Assembly: GCF_014197755.1 (NCBI RefSeq)
Contig: NZ_JACIGE010000013.1
Location: 55,165 to 119,164, forward strand
Reading direction: 5' to 3'
Length of the DNA: 64,000 nt
Source: Rhodocyclus tenuis
GTDB lineage: Bacteria > Pseudomonadota > Gammaproteobacteria > Burkholderiales > Rhodocyclaceae
In this document: positions 1-7,903 of the stretch, in pieces
Position numbering within the stretch: the first letter of the stretch is position 1
How the letters are laid out: every line of letters begins with the position of its first letter
Notes under the pieces: model-generated
The model's input: the letters and a program-made list of their open reading frames with translations, nothing else
Told to the model about the DNA's origin: nothing
The model's database searches: none
Translations under genes and position numbers: made by a program

Positions 1-1
1 G

Positions 2-382
2 CTGGCCATGGACGATTTCGGCACCGGCTATTCGGCGCTGTTGAGCCTTTCGCGTCTGCCGATCAACCGGCTGAAAATTGATCGTTCATTCGTTGAGCAC
101 ATCACCGACGCCCTGGAAGAGCTGGCGATCGCGCGCTCGATCATCGTCATCGCCAGACAGCTGGGACTTGAGGTCGTCGCCGAAGGCGTCGAAACCGAAG
201 CACAGGCGAAGCTGCTCGCTGCCAACGGCTGCCATGTCCTGCAGGGCTGGTTGTTCGACCACGCGCTGTGCGCAAACGATGCCGAGCGCTGGATCGCGCT
301 GCCTGAAACAAGCGCGCATGAAAATGCGGCCAACGCCCACCTGTCGCGCACAGCGACTATCCCCGAAGCATCGGGAGCTTGA
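2..382 (+). CDS. EAL-domain c-di-GMP phosphodiesterase, C-terminal fragment
   Basis: The reading frame is open at the left window edge, so only the last ~126 residues are seen. They match the end of an EAL domain: the DDFGTGYSAL stretch (loop 6 / metal-binding Asp pair), LPINRLKIDRSFV, and the late EGVETEAQA and GCHVLQGW motifs. EAL domains hydrolyse cyclic di-GMP to pGpG in the cytoplasm. The DD and K residues needed for catalysis are present, so the domain is probably active, but the EAL signature itself and any GGDEF or sensor domain lie outside the window. The C-terminus ends in a short unstructured Ala-rich tail. Confidence 0.9.
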   Translation: MAMDDFGTGYSALLSLSRLPINRLKIDRSFVEHITDALEELAIARSIIVIARQLGLEVVAEGVETEAQAKLLAANGCHVLQGWLFDHALCANDAERWIALPETSAHENAANAHLSRTATIPEASGA

Positions 383-395
383 CCAGCGCCCCCAT

Positions 396-414
396 ACAAT
401 TGATAATCATTCGC
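396..414 (+). promoter_or_regulatory. Putative Fur box
   Basis: The site contains the intact core GATAATCATT and matches about 13 of 19 positions of the classical Fur consensus. It lies 41 bases before the start of the DUF2325 gene and upstream of the putative iron-storage cluster. Assigned by eye only. Confidence 0.4.
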
Positions 415-454
415 ATCGCACAAGGTCAGGATTCGCCGACCGAGGAGACTGCGC

Positions 455-1759
455 ATGTGTTCCCCACCCTTTCCCACAGCATTTCCCCTGACAGCAAGCC
501 CCGCGAAAATCGAATCGTGGACCGCTCTCGGCCCCCAGGCCGGCGCGCGCTTGCCGCCGCCGGCCATCGCCAACCGGAGTTCGCGCCGGCGCAAGCTGTG
601 GGAGCTTGAGCAGCAATTCCACTGTCCGCTGATCGGCGTCTGTTTTGACGTCGACCATCTGCGCAAGCTGCTGTCCAGGCACTTCCACTGTCCGCGCGAA
701 CTCAGTGATTTCAAGCTGCACACGAGTGCGGTCGCCGCCTGTGGCGAACGCAGCCAGCTGGCCGAGGTGCTGCAGAAGGACCTCGAAAAACGTCTGCAGC
801 TGAGCATCGGCCGCTTTGCCGGCGCCAAGAGCAGCGCTGCGCTGCGCGAGCTGTGGCGCACCGCCGTGCTCAGCGGCAGCGAGCTTCCCGGCGCGCTCTG
901 GGCGTGCTGGACGCATCCGGCCTGCGACCGCGAACTCAGCCTAGACATCTATGGCGAGATTCACATGATCCAGCATCAGGTCGGCGGCAGCACCCGCGCC
1001 GACCTCGGCACGCTGACTGCCTTGCGCGCCGAGAACCAGCGCTTGCGCGAACAAGTCGAGACGGCGCGCGGCGAGAGCGAGCTGCTGCGCAGCGAAAAGG
1101 TCAGCGCAACGCAGACGATGTCGCGCCAGATCGCCGAGCAGCGCGCCGAGCTGGCCGGCAAGGAAGCGTCGATCGAAAGCCTGCGCAACGAAATCGACTC
1201 GCTGCGCCAGGAGATTCCCGAACTGCGCGACCGGCAAGCGCTCGCCCGGCGCGTGCACGAGAGCGAAAGCAGACTGGCGAGCGCCGGCGCACGCAACGCC
1301 GAGCTGGAAAGACAAGTAGCCGAACTTGAGCACCAGCTCCGGCAGGCGCTGGCACTGCGCGAGCGAGCCGTGCCGGAAAGCGACGAGAGCGACGAGAGCG
1401 CGCTTGACGCGACGCTGCGCGCCGGCCCGGCAGATCTCGGCGGCAAATGCGTGCTCTGCGTCGGCGGTCGCACCGCCGCCATCGACAACTGCCGGCAACT
1501 GATCGAGGTCCGCGGTGGGCGCTTCCTGCATCACGACGGCGGCCGCGAAGAAAGCCTGCATCGCATCGACGCTGCAGTCGCCGCCGCCGATCTGGTCATC
1601 TGTCAGGCCGGCTGCATCAGCCACAGCGCGTACTGGCGGGTGAAGGAGCAGTGCAAGCGCACCGGCAAACGCTGCCTCTACATCAAGACGACCGGTATTT
1701 CAGGGCTTTCCCGCCTGATCGACGCCAGTGCGCAGGAAACGCTTGTCGCCGAGGAATGA
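455..1759 (+). CDS. DUF2325 domain protein with central coiled coil
   Basis: 434 residues. The first ~160 form a helical region with a possible Cys/His pair (QQFHCPLIGVC). Residues ~185-310 are a long Glu/Arg/Gln-rich coiled coil. The last ~100 residues match DUF2325: GKCVLCVGGR, then LVICQAGCISH, then the KRCLYIKTTGISGL ending typical of the family. DUF2325 has no established reaction; it often occurs near metal- or redox-related genes. The start is supported by GAGGAG at 442-447, seven bases upstream of ATG. A Fur-box-like site precedes it and the iron-related cluster begins 109 bases downstream, so I infer a link to iron response, not proven. Confidence 0.8.
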   Translation: MCSPPFPTAFPLTASPAKIESWTALGPQAGARLPPPAIANRSSRRRKLWELEQQFHCPLIGVCFDVDHLRKLLSRHFHCPRELSDFKLHTSAVAACGERSQLAEVLQKDLEKRLQLSIGRFAGAKSSAALRELWRTAVLSGSELPGALWACWTHPACDRELSLDIYGEIHMIQHQVGGSTRADLGTLTALRAENQRLREQVETARGESELLRSEKVSATQTMSRQIAEQRAELAGKEASIESLRNEIDSLRQEIPELRDRQALARRVHESESRLASAGARNAELERQVAELEHQLRQALALRERAVPESDESDESALDATLRAGPADLGGKCVLCVGGRTAAIDNCRQLIEVRGGRFLHHDGGREESLHRIDAAVAAADLVICQAGCISHSAYWRVKEQCKRTGKRCLYIKTTGISGLSRLIDASAQETLVAEE

Positions 1760-1868
1760 CCACCGCCACCGGCAAAACTGTCGCGGCACAACGCCGGGTA
1801 AAGCACGCATACCATTTCCGTGCTCTCCGCAGGTATCATCGTCACCTCGACCAACGAAAGACACTCGC

Positions 1869-2291
1869 ATGTCCCGCATCGTTTCTGCAACACCCGGCCG
1901 TATCCGCATCCGCGACAAGGGCCTGCGCCAGAGCGAACGGCTGGCACGGCTGGAAGCCACTCTCGGTAGCCTGCAGGGGATCACCGAATGCACAGGAAAC
2001 CGGCGCGCCGGCAGCCTGCTGCTGCGCTTCGACCCGACGGCAGTTGATATGGCTGCGCTGGAAGCCGCGATCGACGCCGCCGTCGACGCCGAATTCGCCC
2101 TGACGGTCGGCAAGCACCCGCTGCGCAGGAAACTCAACCGCTACGCCAAGATCGGCATGCTCGGCAGCATGGCGGCGACGCTGGCTTTCGCCGCCAGCGG
2201 CAACAAGCGCCTGCACACCGCCGCCGGCACGATCTTCGTCGGCTGCATGGGCGTGCATATGTACACCTTCAGACACCACCTTTTGCGCTGA
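1869..2291 (+). CDS. HMA_2-type domain membrane protein (ferrosome-cluster-like, first gene)
   Basis: 140 residues. The N-terminal ~75 residues form an HMA-like ferredoxin fold in which the usual CxxC metal site is replaced by the arginine motif TPGRIRIRDKG (HMA_2 type); the same motif recurs in the next gene and in the ATPase at 4468. The C-terminal part has one or two hydrophobic segments (KIGMLGSMAATLAFAASG and AAGTIFVGCMGVHMY). The gene begins a run of seven closely packed or overlapping genes ending with the P-type ATPase. I infer a small membrane partner of that ATPase, possibly comparable to Fez proteins. The ATG start gives the complete HMA_2 domain; the frame is open further upstream, but those residues are not domain-like. 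Confidence 0.7.
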   Translation: MSRIVSATPGRIRIRDKGLRQSERLARLEATLGSLQGITECTGNRRAGSLLLRFDPTAVDMAALEAAIDAAVDAEFALTVGKHPLRRKLNRYAKIGMLGSMAATLAFAASGNKRLHTAAGTIFVGCMGVHMYTFRHHLLR

Positions 2292-2722
2292 TGCATGCCA
2301 GACCTTCAGATTCATCCGCTGCTGCCCGATCCGTCATGAGTAAAAGCCGTTTCGATTCCGTCATCCAGGCCGTTGCCGACGACACGCTCGACCTGCCTGC
2401 GGTCGTCGCCTGCTTTGCCCCCTATCTGCATATCGCGCACCAGTTGCCCGGACGCATCCGCTTCCGCATCGAACTCGCCGCGCTCGACGATCCGGCGATA
2501 CGCAGGCTCGGCAGCGACGCGCTGTCCGACGCGCTGGCCGGCATCCGCGGCGTTCGCGATATCAAGCTGAACAAGCTGGCGCGTTCCTGCGTCGTCGAAT
2601 ACGACCGCACGCAGATTCCCGATACCGCCTGGGCCGACCTGCTCGCCGGCCGCGACACGCCGGCGGCGCAGTCACTGACCGGCATCCTGCAGGACCGTTA
2701 TGCGGAGGTTCGCCGTGCCTGA
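2291..2722 (+). CDS. Soluble HMA_2-type domain protein
   Basis: 143 residues with one HMA-like domain. Its signature is HQLPGRIRFRIE at ~residues 50-61, again with Arg in place of CxxC, followed by the beta-alpha-beta pattern IRGVRDIKLNKLARSCVVEYD expected of the fold. No transmembrane segment is seen, so it is probably cytoplasmic. The start overlaps the previous stop (TGATG arrangement), suggesting translational coupling; an alternative in-frame ATG is at 2336. The function is unknown. The shared motif with the ATPase N-terminus suggests docking or metal delivery within the cluster. Confidence 0.7.
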   Translation: MHARPSDSSAAARSVMSKSRFDSVIQAVADDTLDLPAVVACFAPYLHIAHQLPGRIRFRIELAALDDPAIRRLGSDALSDALAGIRGVRDIKLNKLARSCVVEYDRTQIPDTAWADLLAGRDTPAAQSLTGILQDRYAEVRRA

Positions 2723-3434
2723 ATACGACGAGGCGATCCTGCGCGGCCGGCGCGTGCTGCCGCAGGCGCCCTTTCCCGCACTGCATCAGGCCTTGCGCAT
2801 CGCGCTCTACGACGCCTGCGCGGCACGCGCCTTCGGCGCGCGCGTGATCGCTGCCTTCGGCGCGCAAGCGCCTTTCGTCAAGCTCGCCGCCGCCGAGGAA
2901 CGCACTGTCGCCACGCTGACGGCGCTGTGCGAACGCTACGGCGTGCCGCGGCCGTTCGACCCTTTTCCCGGTGAAACGACACTGGCGCCCGGCTGGCGCG
3001 CCAATCTCGAGCGGGCGATTGCCGGCGAACTGGCCAGCATCCAGCTCTATCAGGAATTGCGGGCACAGGTCCGCGCTCGCGACGTCCGGCGCAGCTTCGC
3101 CGCGCTGCAGGCAGAAGCAATCGACGATCACCTGCCCGCCCTGCAAGGCGCGCTGGCAACGGCGCTGGCACGCGAGCGCTACCACGCCGCGCAGGGCGTG
3201 CCGGCAGATCAGGCCTACACGCGGCACGGCCCGCTGACCAATCTGCTCGAACAGGGCATTTCCTTACTGAGCGGCCAGCATGGCGCTGCCGGCATCGCCG
3301 GGCCGCTGCTGCGTGCCGCTAAACCCGGCCTGCTCGCCGGCCTGCTGGCCGGCGGCGCCGCCGCCTACTATCTGCGCCAGCGGCGCAATGCAACGCACGA
3401 CCACGCGAACACTCACCCGGAAGAGGAGGACTGA
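2715..3434 (+). CDS. DUF2202-like ferritin-fold protein with C-terminal membrane segment
   Basis: 239 residues. Two helical pairs resemble the DUF2202 ferritin-like family: CAARAFGARVIAAFG with AAAEERTVATLTALCERYG, then AIAGELASIQLYQEL with ALQAEAIDDHLPALQ. Glu and His residues at metal-ligand-like places are visible (EE, GE, DDH), although the pattern is diverged. A hydrophobic stretch near the C-terminus (PGLLAGLLAGGAAAYYL) could anchor it in a membrane. I chose GTG at 2715 because GGAGG at 2704-2708 sits six bases before it; an ATG at 2700 has no such site. Ferritin-like proteins bind and oxidise iron. Placed between HMA_2 proteins and the P-type ATPase, it points to iron handling. Confidence 0.65.
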   Translation: MPEYDEAILRGRRVLPQAPFPALHQALRIALYDACAARAFGARVIAAFGAQAPFVKLAAAEERTVATLTALCERYGVPRPFDPFPGETTLAPGWRANLERAIAGELASIQLYQELRAQVRARDVRRSFAALQAEAIDDHLPALQGALATALARERYHAAQGVPADQAYTRHGPLTNLLEQGISLLSGQHGAAGIAGPLLRAAKPGLLAGLLAGGAAAYYLRQRRNATHDHANTHPEEED

Positions 3435-3436
3435 CC

Positions 3437-3787
3437 ATGTTGCCCCTGCTACCTTTTGCCGCCGGCCTGCTGGCCGGTGCCGTCAGCGTCAAGCTGCTGC
3501 GCAGCGACAAGACCCGCGACGGCCTCAACGCCGCTAAAACCCGCCTGCGCGCAGCGACGGTGAGCGGCCTGAACAAGCTCGAACATTCCACCGCCGCGGT
3601 ACGCGAGCGCCTGGAAACCGCGGACGATGCACCAGCGGCGCCAGCAAGCGAAGCCGTCGCGGCACCGACGGCCGTCGCCGAGGAAGCTCCCGCAAAGGTT
3701 GCCACCGTCAAACCACGACGCAAGCCCGCCCCGGCGAAGCGCACCAAAGCCGCCAAACCGGCAGCGGACGCAGGAGGCGCAGCATGA
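3437..3787 (+). CDS. Small membrane-anchored protein with Ala/Pro/Lys-rich tail
   Basis: 116 residues. The N-terminus is a hydrophobic segment (LPLLPFAAGLLAGAVSVKLL) followed by an amphipathic helical region (RDGLNAAKTRLRAATVSGL) and a low-complexity C-terminal tail rich in Ala, Pro and Lys, ending with repeated Lys/Ala units similar to histone-H1-like or PHA-granule phasin tails. The family is not recognised. The strong RBS GAGGAGG just upstream and the two-base gap from the ferritin-like gene support translation in the same operon. I infer a membrane-associated structural protein; the basic tail could contact polyphosphate or another polyanion, which is only a hypothesis. Confidence 0.6.
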   Translation: MLPLLPFAAGLLAGAVSVKLLRSDKTRDGLNAAKTRLRAATVSGLNKLEHSTAAVRERLETADDAPAAPASEAVAAPTAVAEEAPAKVATVKPRRKPAPAKRTKAAKPAADAGGAA

Positions 3788-4128
3788 AACGACGCCGAGC
3801 CGCCTACCCCTGCCCGCTGCCGCTGGCGGCGCGGCAACCAGCGCCGGTCGGCGCCGCTTTCATTACCGGACTGGTGACGCAGGGCTTGTTGCTCAGTCTG
3901 CAGGGGCGCGGCATGCAGCCGCGGCTCGACCGGCGTACGGCGCGAATGGCGCTGCAGGGCGGCGCGGCGCTCGCCGCCGGTACCAGCGCCGCCCACGCCT
4001 GGCAGGCCGGTGCGCCGCTGCACGCGCTGACCAGCGTGGCCACCGGCGTCGCCGCCGTGGCGGCAATCGAATATCTGTTGCAGGACGAAAATTCCAGGGA
4101 GAAGCAAGATGGCCAAGAAGAAGCATAA
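3784..4128 (+). CDS. Small hydrophobic protein of the HMA_2/P-type ATPase cluster
   Basis: 114 residues. Two hydrophobic helices are visible (PVGAAFITGLVTQGLLLSL at ~21-39 and ALQGGAALAAGTSAAHAW, with a third weak stretch VATGVAAVAAIEYLL), all rich in Gly and Ala. The charged C-terminus (DENSREKQDGQEEA) is probably cytoplasmic. The start overlaps the previous stop by four bases (ATGA) and follows AGGAGG at 3770-3775. I do not recognise the family. It belongs to a set of three small Gly/Ala-rich membrane proteins that may shape or coat a membrane compartment together with the ATPase; this is inference from context. Confidence 0.6.
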   Translation: MKRRRAAYPCPLPLAARQPAPVGAAFITGLVTQGLLLSLQGRGMQPRLDRRTARMALQGGAALAAGTSAAHAWQAGAPLHALTSVATGVAAVAAIEYLLQDENSREKQDGQEEA

Positions 4129-4468
4129 GAAGCGCAACAAGACCGCGGCTGGCTGGGGCGCGCCGGGTTACGGGCAGGCTTACGGCGACGGCTACGGCCC
4201 CGGCTACGGTGAAGGCATTGCGGGACTGGACAAGGGGCTGCTGCACAGTCTCAAGGGGCTGGCCGGATCGCGCGGCAGCGAACAGTTCCTGCTCGGTGCG
4301 GCGCTCGGCGCGGCAGCGGCCTACGTGCTGAGCGACGAAGAACTGCGCAACAAGCTGGTGCGCATGGGCATGAAGCTGTACGCCGGCATTGCCGGCGGCT
4401 TCGAGGAAATCAAGGAACAGATGGCCGACCTGCGCGCCGAAGTCGAAGCCGAGCAGCACGCCGAATAG
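4109..4468 (+). CDS. Gly/Tyr-repeat membrane-associated protein preceding the ATPase
   Basis: 119 residues. It begins with a lysine-rich basic patch (MAKKKHKKRNK), followed by a Gly-Tyr repeat (about five GYG-type units, residues 18-33), a Gly/Ala-rich hydrophobic helix (QFLLGAALGAAAAYVLSD) and an acidic amphipathic helix (FEEIKEQMADLRAEVEAEQ), giving a YtxH-like general layout. It overlaps the preceding gene by 20 bases and its stop overlaps the GTG start of the ATPase, so the genes are translationally coupled. The function is unknown. The basic and aromatic repeat suggests self-association or binding to a polyanion. Confidence 0.6.
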   Translation: MAKKKHKKRNKTAAGWGAPGYGQAYGDGYGPGYGEGIAGLDKGLLHSLKGLAGSRGSEQFLLGAALGAAAAYVLSDEELRNKLVRMGMKLYAGIAGGFEEIKEQMADLRAEVEAEQHAE

Positions 4469-6669
4469 TGAGTTCGCTGCCGGGCGCTGCGGCGCCCAAT
4501 CCTTCTGCTGCCGCGACTGACGCGACACCGGGCGCCTCTTCGAGCAACTCGTCGAACAGTTCGTCTACCGACTCGTCGGAGCGCTCGCCTTTCGTCTCGA
4601 TGCGCGTCGTGCACCGCCTGCCGGGGCGGCTGCGCCTGCGCTTCAAGACACGCACCGGGGCGGCGTTCCAGCCGCGCCAGGTACAGCTGGCGATCGAAAA
4701 CCTGGCTGGAGTCGTCGACGCGCGCATCAATCCCGCTGCCGCTTCGCTGATCGTGCGCTTCGACCCGGCAAAGACCGACGCCGAAACGCTCTGTTCGGCG
4801 ATCCGGCAGCTGCCGGTACGGCCATCGCCGAGCGCGCGCAGCACGCCGGCGCCGGCCGGCGAGGAAATGCGGGCGCTGCTGATCAGCGGCGGCCTGTTGC
4901 TCGGCAGTTCGCTGCTGCCGCTCCCCTTGCGCATGCCGGCGACGCTGGCGGCGGCGCTGCCGGTGTTCGGCGAGGCGGTCGACGACCTGCTGCAACGCGG
5001 CATCACCTCGCATGTGCTTGAGGCGCTGGCGATCGCCATCTCGGCGCTGCGCCGCGACTACACCGCAGCCAATGCAACGAGCTTCATGCTGGCGCTCGGC
5101 GAGTATCTCGAACACTCGATCGAGCGACGTTCCGACGACCTGCTCAAGCAGCTGCTGCGCCCGGATACCGGCCTCGTCTGGGTCGAGGAAGACGGCGTCG
5201 AGCGGCAGATCGACAGTGCCGGAATTGCGGTCGGCGCGACGGTGATCGTCGCAGCCGGCGCGACGGTGCCGGTCGACGGCACGGTGCTCGGCGGCGAAGC
5301 GCTGATCAACGAGGCGGCGATGACCGGCGAGAGCGAACCGGTGCGCAAGCAGCGCGGCGACAGCGTGCTTTCCGGTACGGTGGTCGAGGAAGGCCGCCTG
5401 CGCGTCTATGCCGAGCATGTCGGCCACCGCACCGCCGCCGCGCGCATCGCCGACTACGTCGAGGACTCGCTGACCGCGAAGAGCCAGGCACAGCTCGGCG
5501 CGGCGCGGCTGGCCGACCGGCTGGTGCCGGCCGTGCTCGGGCTGGCCGGCACCACCTGGCTGCTCTCGGGCGACTGGCAGCGTGCCGCCGCCGTGCTGCA
5601 GGCCGATTACTCGTGCGCGCTCAAGCTGGCGACGCCGGTCGCCTTCAAGGCCGGCATGTACCGCTCGGGCAAACAGGGAATCCTGTTCAAGGGCGGCGAC
5701 GTGGTCGAACGCCTGGCCGAGGCCGACACCTTCGTCTTCGACAAGACCGGAACGCTGACCACCGGCCTCTTGGCGGTGACCGACTCGATCACCTTCGATC
5801 CGAACTACTCGGCGACCGACCTGATCGACCTCGCCGCATCGGTCGAGGAACATTATTTCCATCCGCTGGCGCTGGCTGTGGTCGAGGCAGCGCGCAAGCA
5901 TCAGGGCCGCCACTTCGACCACAAGGAAGTCGAGTTCATCGCCGCGCACGGCGTCGCCAGCGTCATCGACGGGCAGCGCATCGTCGTCGGCTCACGCCAT
6001 TTCGTCGAGGAGGACGAGGGCATTCCGGTCGACGCACAGCGCGCGGTGCTCGACCGCCTCTTCCGCGAAGGCAAGACGCTGCTCTACATCGGCTTCGGTG
6101 GCCGCCTGCTCGGCGTCATCGCGCTCAAGGACCAGTTGCGCGAGAGCAGCGCCGCGACGCTCGCCCGCCTGCGCCGGCTCGGCGTCAGGCGCATCGTCAT
6201 GCTCACCGGCGACCATCGCGCTCGCGCCGCCGAACTCGCCGAACAACTCGGCATCGATGAATTCCATGCCGAACTGCTGCCCGAAGGCAAGGCCGAGATC
6301 GTTGCGCGCATGACCGCGGCGGGCGCGCGCGTCGCCTTCGTCGGCGACGGCATCAACGACGCGCCGGCGCTGGCCGGCGCCCATGTCGGCATCGCCATGC
6401 AGCGCGGCGCCGATCTGGCAAGGCTGACCGCCGATGTGGCGCTGCTCGAGGACCATTTCGAACGCGTTGCCGACGCACGCGAACTCGCCGTCGCCACCAT
6501 GCAGCGCATCGACAACAACTTCCGCCTGACCGTTGGCGCCAATACGGCGATCCTCGCCGCCGCCGCTTTCGGCAAGCTGTCACCGATTGCCTCGAGCGTG
6601 CTGCACAACGGCAGCACCATCGCCATCCTGCTCAATGCCTTGCGCAGCGTCCGGCTGCGGCCGGAGTAG
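4468..6669 (+). CDS. P1B-type metal ATPase lacking CPC and CxxC motifs (P1B-6/FezB-like)
   Basis: 733 residues, GTG start. The N-terminal HMA_2 domain carries HRLPGRLRLR at ~49-58 instead of CxxC. Catalytic elements are intact: TGES at ~286-289, DKTGT phosphorylation site with Asp425, the HP nucleotide-binding motif (HPLALAVVE), and GDGIND near 626-631. The membrane metal site is unusual: where copper and zinc pumps have CPC, this has Y-S-C (Cys383) followed by ALKLATP. The energy-coupling core is therefore that of an active pump, but the substrate is unlikely to be Cu or Zn. R-rich HMA domains and a non-CPC metal site are features described for P1B-6 ATPases such as FezB of ferrosomes, which concentrate iron in a membrane compartment. 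Assignment as FezB-like is inference supported by the gene neighbourhood. Confidence 0.8.
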   Translation: MSSLPGAAAPNPSAAATDATPGASSSNSSNSSSTDSSERSPFVSMRVVHRLPGRLRLRFKTRTGAAFQPRQVQLAIENLAGVVDARINPAAASLIVRFDPAKTDAETLCSAIRQLPVRPSPSARSTPAPAGEEMRALLISGGLLLGSSLLPLPLRMPATLAAALPVFGEAVDDLLQRGITSHVLEALAIAISALRRDYTAANATSFMLALGEYLEHSIERRSDDLLKQLLRPDTGLVWVEEDGVERQIDSAGIAVGATVIVAAGATVPVDGTVLGGEALINEAAMTGESEPVRKQRGDSVLSGTVVEEGRLRVYAEHVGHRTAAARIADYVEDSLTAKSQAQLGAARLADRLVPAVLGLAGTTWLLSGDWQRAAAVLQADYSCALKLATPVAFKAGMYRSGKQGILFKGGDVVERLAEADTFVFDKTGTLTTGLLAVTDSITFDPNYSATDLIDLAASVEEHYFHPLALAVVEAARKHQGRHFDHKEVEFIAAHGVASVIDGQRIVVGSRHFVEEDEGIPVDAQRAVLDRLFREGKTLLYIGFGGRLLGVIALKDQLRESSAATLARLRRLGVRRIVMLTGDHRARAAELAEQLGIDEFHAELLPEGKAEIVARMTAAGARVAFVGDGINDAPALAGAHVGIAMQRGADLARLTADVALLEDHFERVADARELAVATMQRIDNNFRLTVGANTAILAAAAFGKLSPIASSVLHNGSTIAILLNALRSVRLRPE

Positions 6670-6718
6670 CCGGCGCGCAGACACGCCGGTGATCGACAGG
6701 CCGTAAGGGCAACTCCGC

Positions 6719-7777
6719 TTATTCCGCCAGCTCGACGCGGTTGCGGCCGCGTTCCTTCGCCAGATAGAGCGCCTTGTCGGCACGCGCCAGCGCAACGTCG
6801 GGATCGGTGTCGGTCTTTCTCAGATCGGTGACGCCGATGCTGACGGTGAGGCTCAGGCTTTCCCCCTGATAATGCAGTGTCGAGTTGGCAACCCGCTCGC
6901 ACAGGCGGTGGGCAAAAGCCAGCGCGGCCGCCTGATCGGCGCCCGGTAGGACGATCGCGAACTCCTCGCCGCCGATCCGCCCGGCCATGTCGATGCGGCG
7001 CAATTCGTCGGCGACCTGCACGGCGAAGTGGCGCAACAGCGCGTCGCCGGTGGCATGCCCGCAACGGTCGTTGATCTGCTTGAAGTGGTCGAGGTCGAGC
7101 ATCAGCAGGGCAATGGATTGCCCCGAGGTGCGGCTGAGCCGTGCCAGCTCGTCTTCCAGGCGCATGATGAAACTGCGCCGGCTCGGCAATCCGGTCAGGA
7201 AATCGGTCGTCGCCTGCTGACGATAGTTGGCCTCGCTCGCCTGCAGGGAGTCGTTGGCAAGTTTCAACTCGGCCCTGGCCAGTCCCATCTCGCCCATGAT
7301 CTGGGCCAGACGGGTGAAGAACTCCATCATCGCCCTGACGTGCTCGGCCGAAAAAACCGGCGCCTTGTCGAGTGCGCGGAGATAGGCTGACTCGTCAAAG
7401 CCGAACGCCTGCGCCTGCCGTGAGAAGAACAGGCGGTCGGGCGTGTCGAAAAAGAACTGCCCGGTAAAGAAGTTGGCGACATGTTCGCCGCCGATGCTGA
7501 TCGGCACGGCAACGTCGACCAGACCGTTCTTGCACTGATATACGTTGTACGCCTCACCGTGGCTCAGCTGACCGGCCAGCACCGTATCGCTCTCGTGGCA
7601 GCGTGCGGCCGTCTGCGCATTGACGCGGTGAAAACGGGTGCATATGTCCTGCCAGCCCGTCGAGACGAGCACCGTACCGTCAAGATCGAGTACCGCGGTG
7701 ACGGCGCCGGTCAGCCGGGTGAAACTCTCGCAGAGTTTCTGCAATTCGCCGACGTCAACGAGTTCAGAAAACTTCAC
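6719..7777 (-). CDS. PocR-domain diguanylate cyclase
   Basis: 352 residues. Residues ~8-165 match a PocR ligand-binding sensor (LCESFTRLTGAVTAVLDLDG, the CHESD cysteine, YNVYQCKNGLVDVAVPISI). A short coiled-coil linker follows, then a GGDEF domain: DFLTGLPSRRSF, DLDHFKQINDRCGHATGD, and the active-site variant GGEEF. Five residues before it lies RRID, a proper RxxD inhibitory site. It should make cyclic di-GMP from two GTP in response to a small ligand and be product-inhibited. There is no signal peptide or membrane segment, so it is cytoplasmic. It converges with the P-type ATPase gene and is probably transcribed alone. Confidence 0.9.
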   Translation of the reverse strand: MKFSELVDVGELQKLCESFTRLTGAVTAVLDLDGTVLVSTGWQDICTRFHRVNAQTAARCHESDTVLAGQLSHGEAYNVYQCKNGLVDVAVPISIGGEHVANFFTGQFFFDTPDRLFFSRQAQAFGFDESAYLRALDKAPVFSAEHVRAMMEFFTRLAQIMGEMGLARAELKLANDSLQASEANYRQQATTDFLTGLPSRRSFIMRLEDELARLSRTSGQSIALLMLDLDHFKQINDRCGHATGDALLRHFAVQVADELRRIDMAGRIGGEEFAIVLPGADQAAALAFAHRLCERVANSTLHYQGESLSLTVSIGVTDLRKTDTDPDVALARADKALYLAKERGRNRVELAE

Positions 7778-7903
7778 CGAAATCCCCCAGCCACGAAGCG
7801 GCCCTGTGGCAGCAAGATGTCACATCGCACCGCTTTGAGCAATGACGGATCTGTGCCGACTCGCGCCGGGTGAACGGCACGCGCCGAGCGATCGCCGGCG
7901 CGC

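Noticed and set aside
6670..6718. GCCGGCG ... CGCCGG dyad between the ATPase and diguanylate cyclase genes as a terminator
   Set aside because: The stem is short and there is no T-run; not better than chance in this GC-rich DNA.
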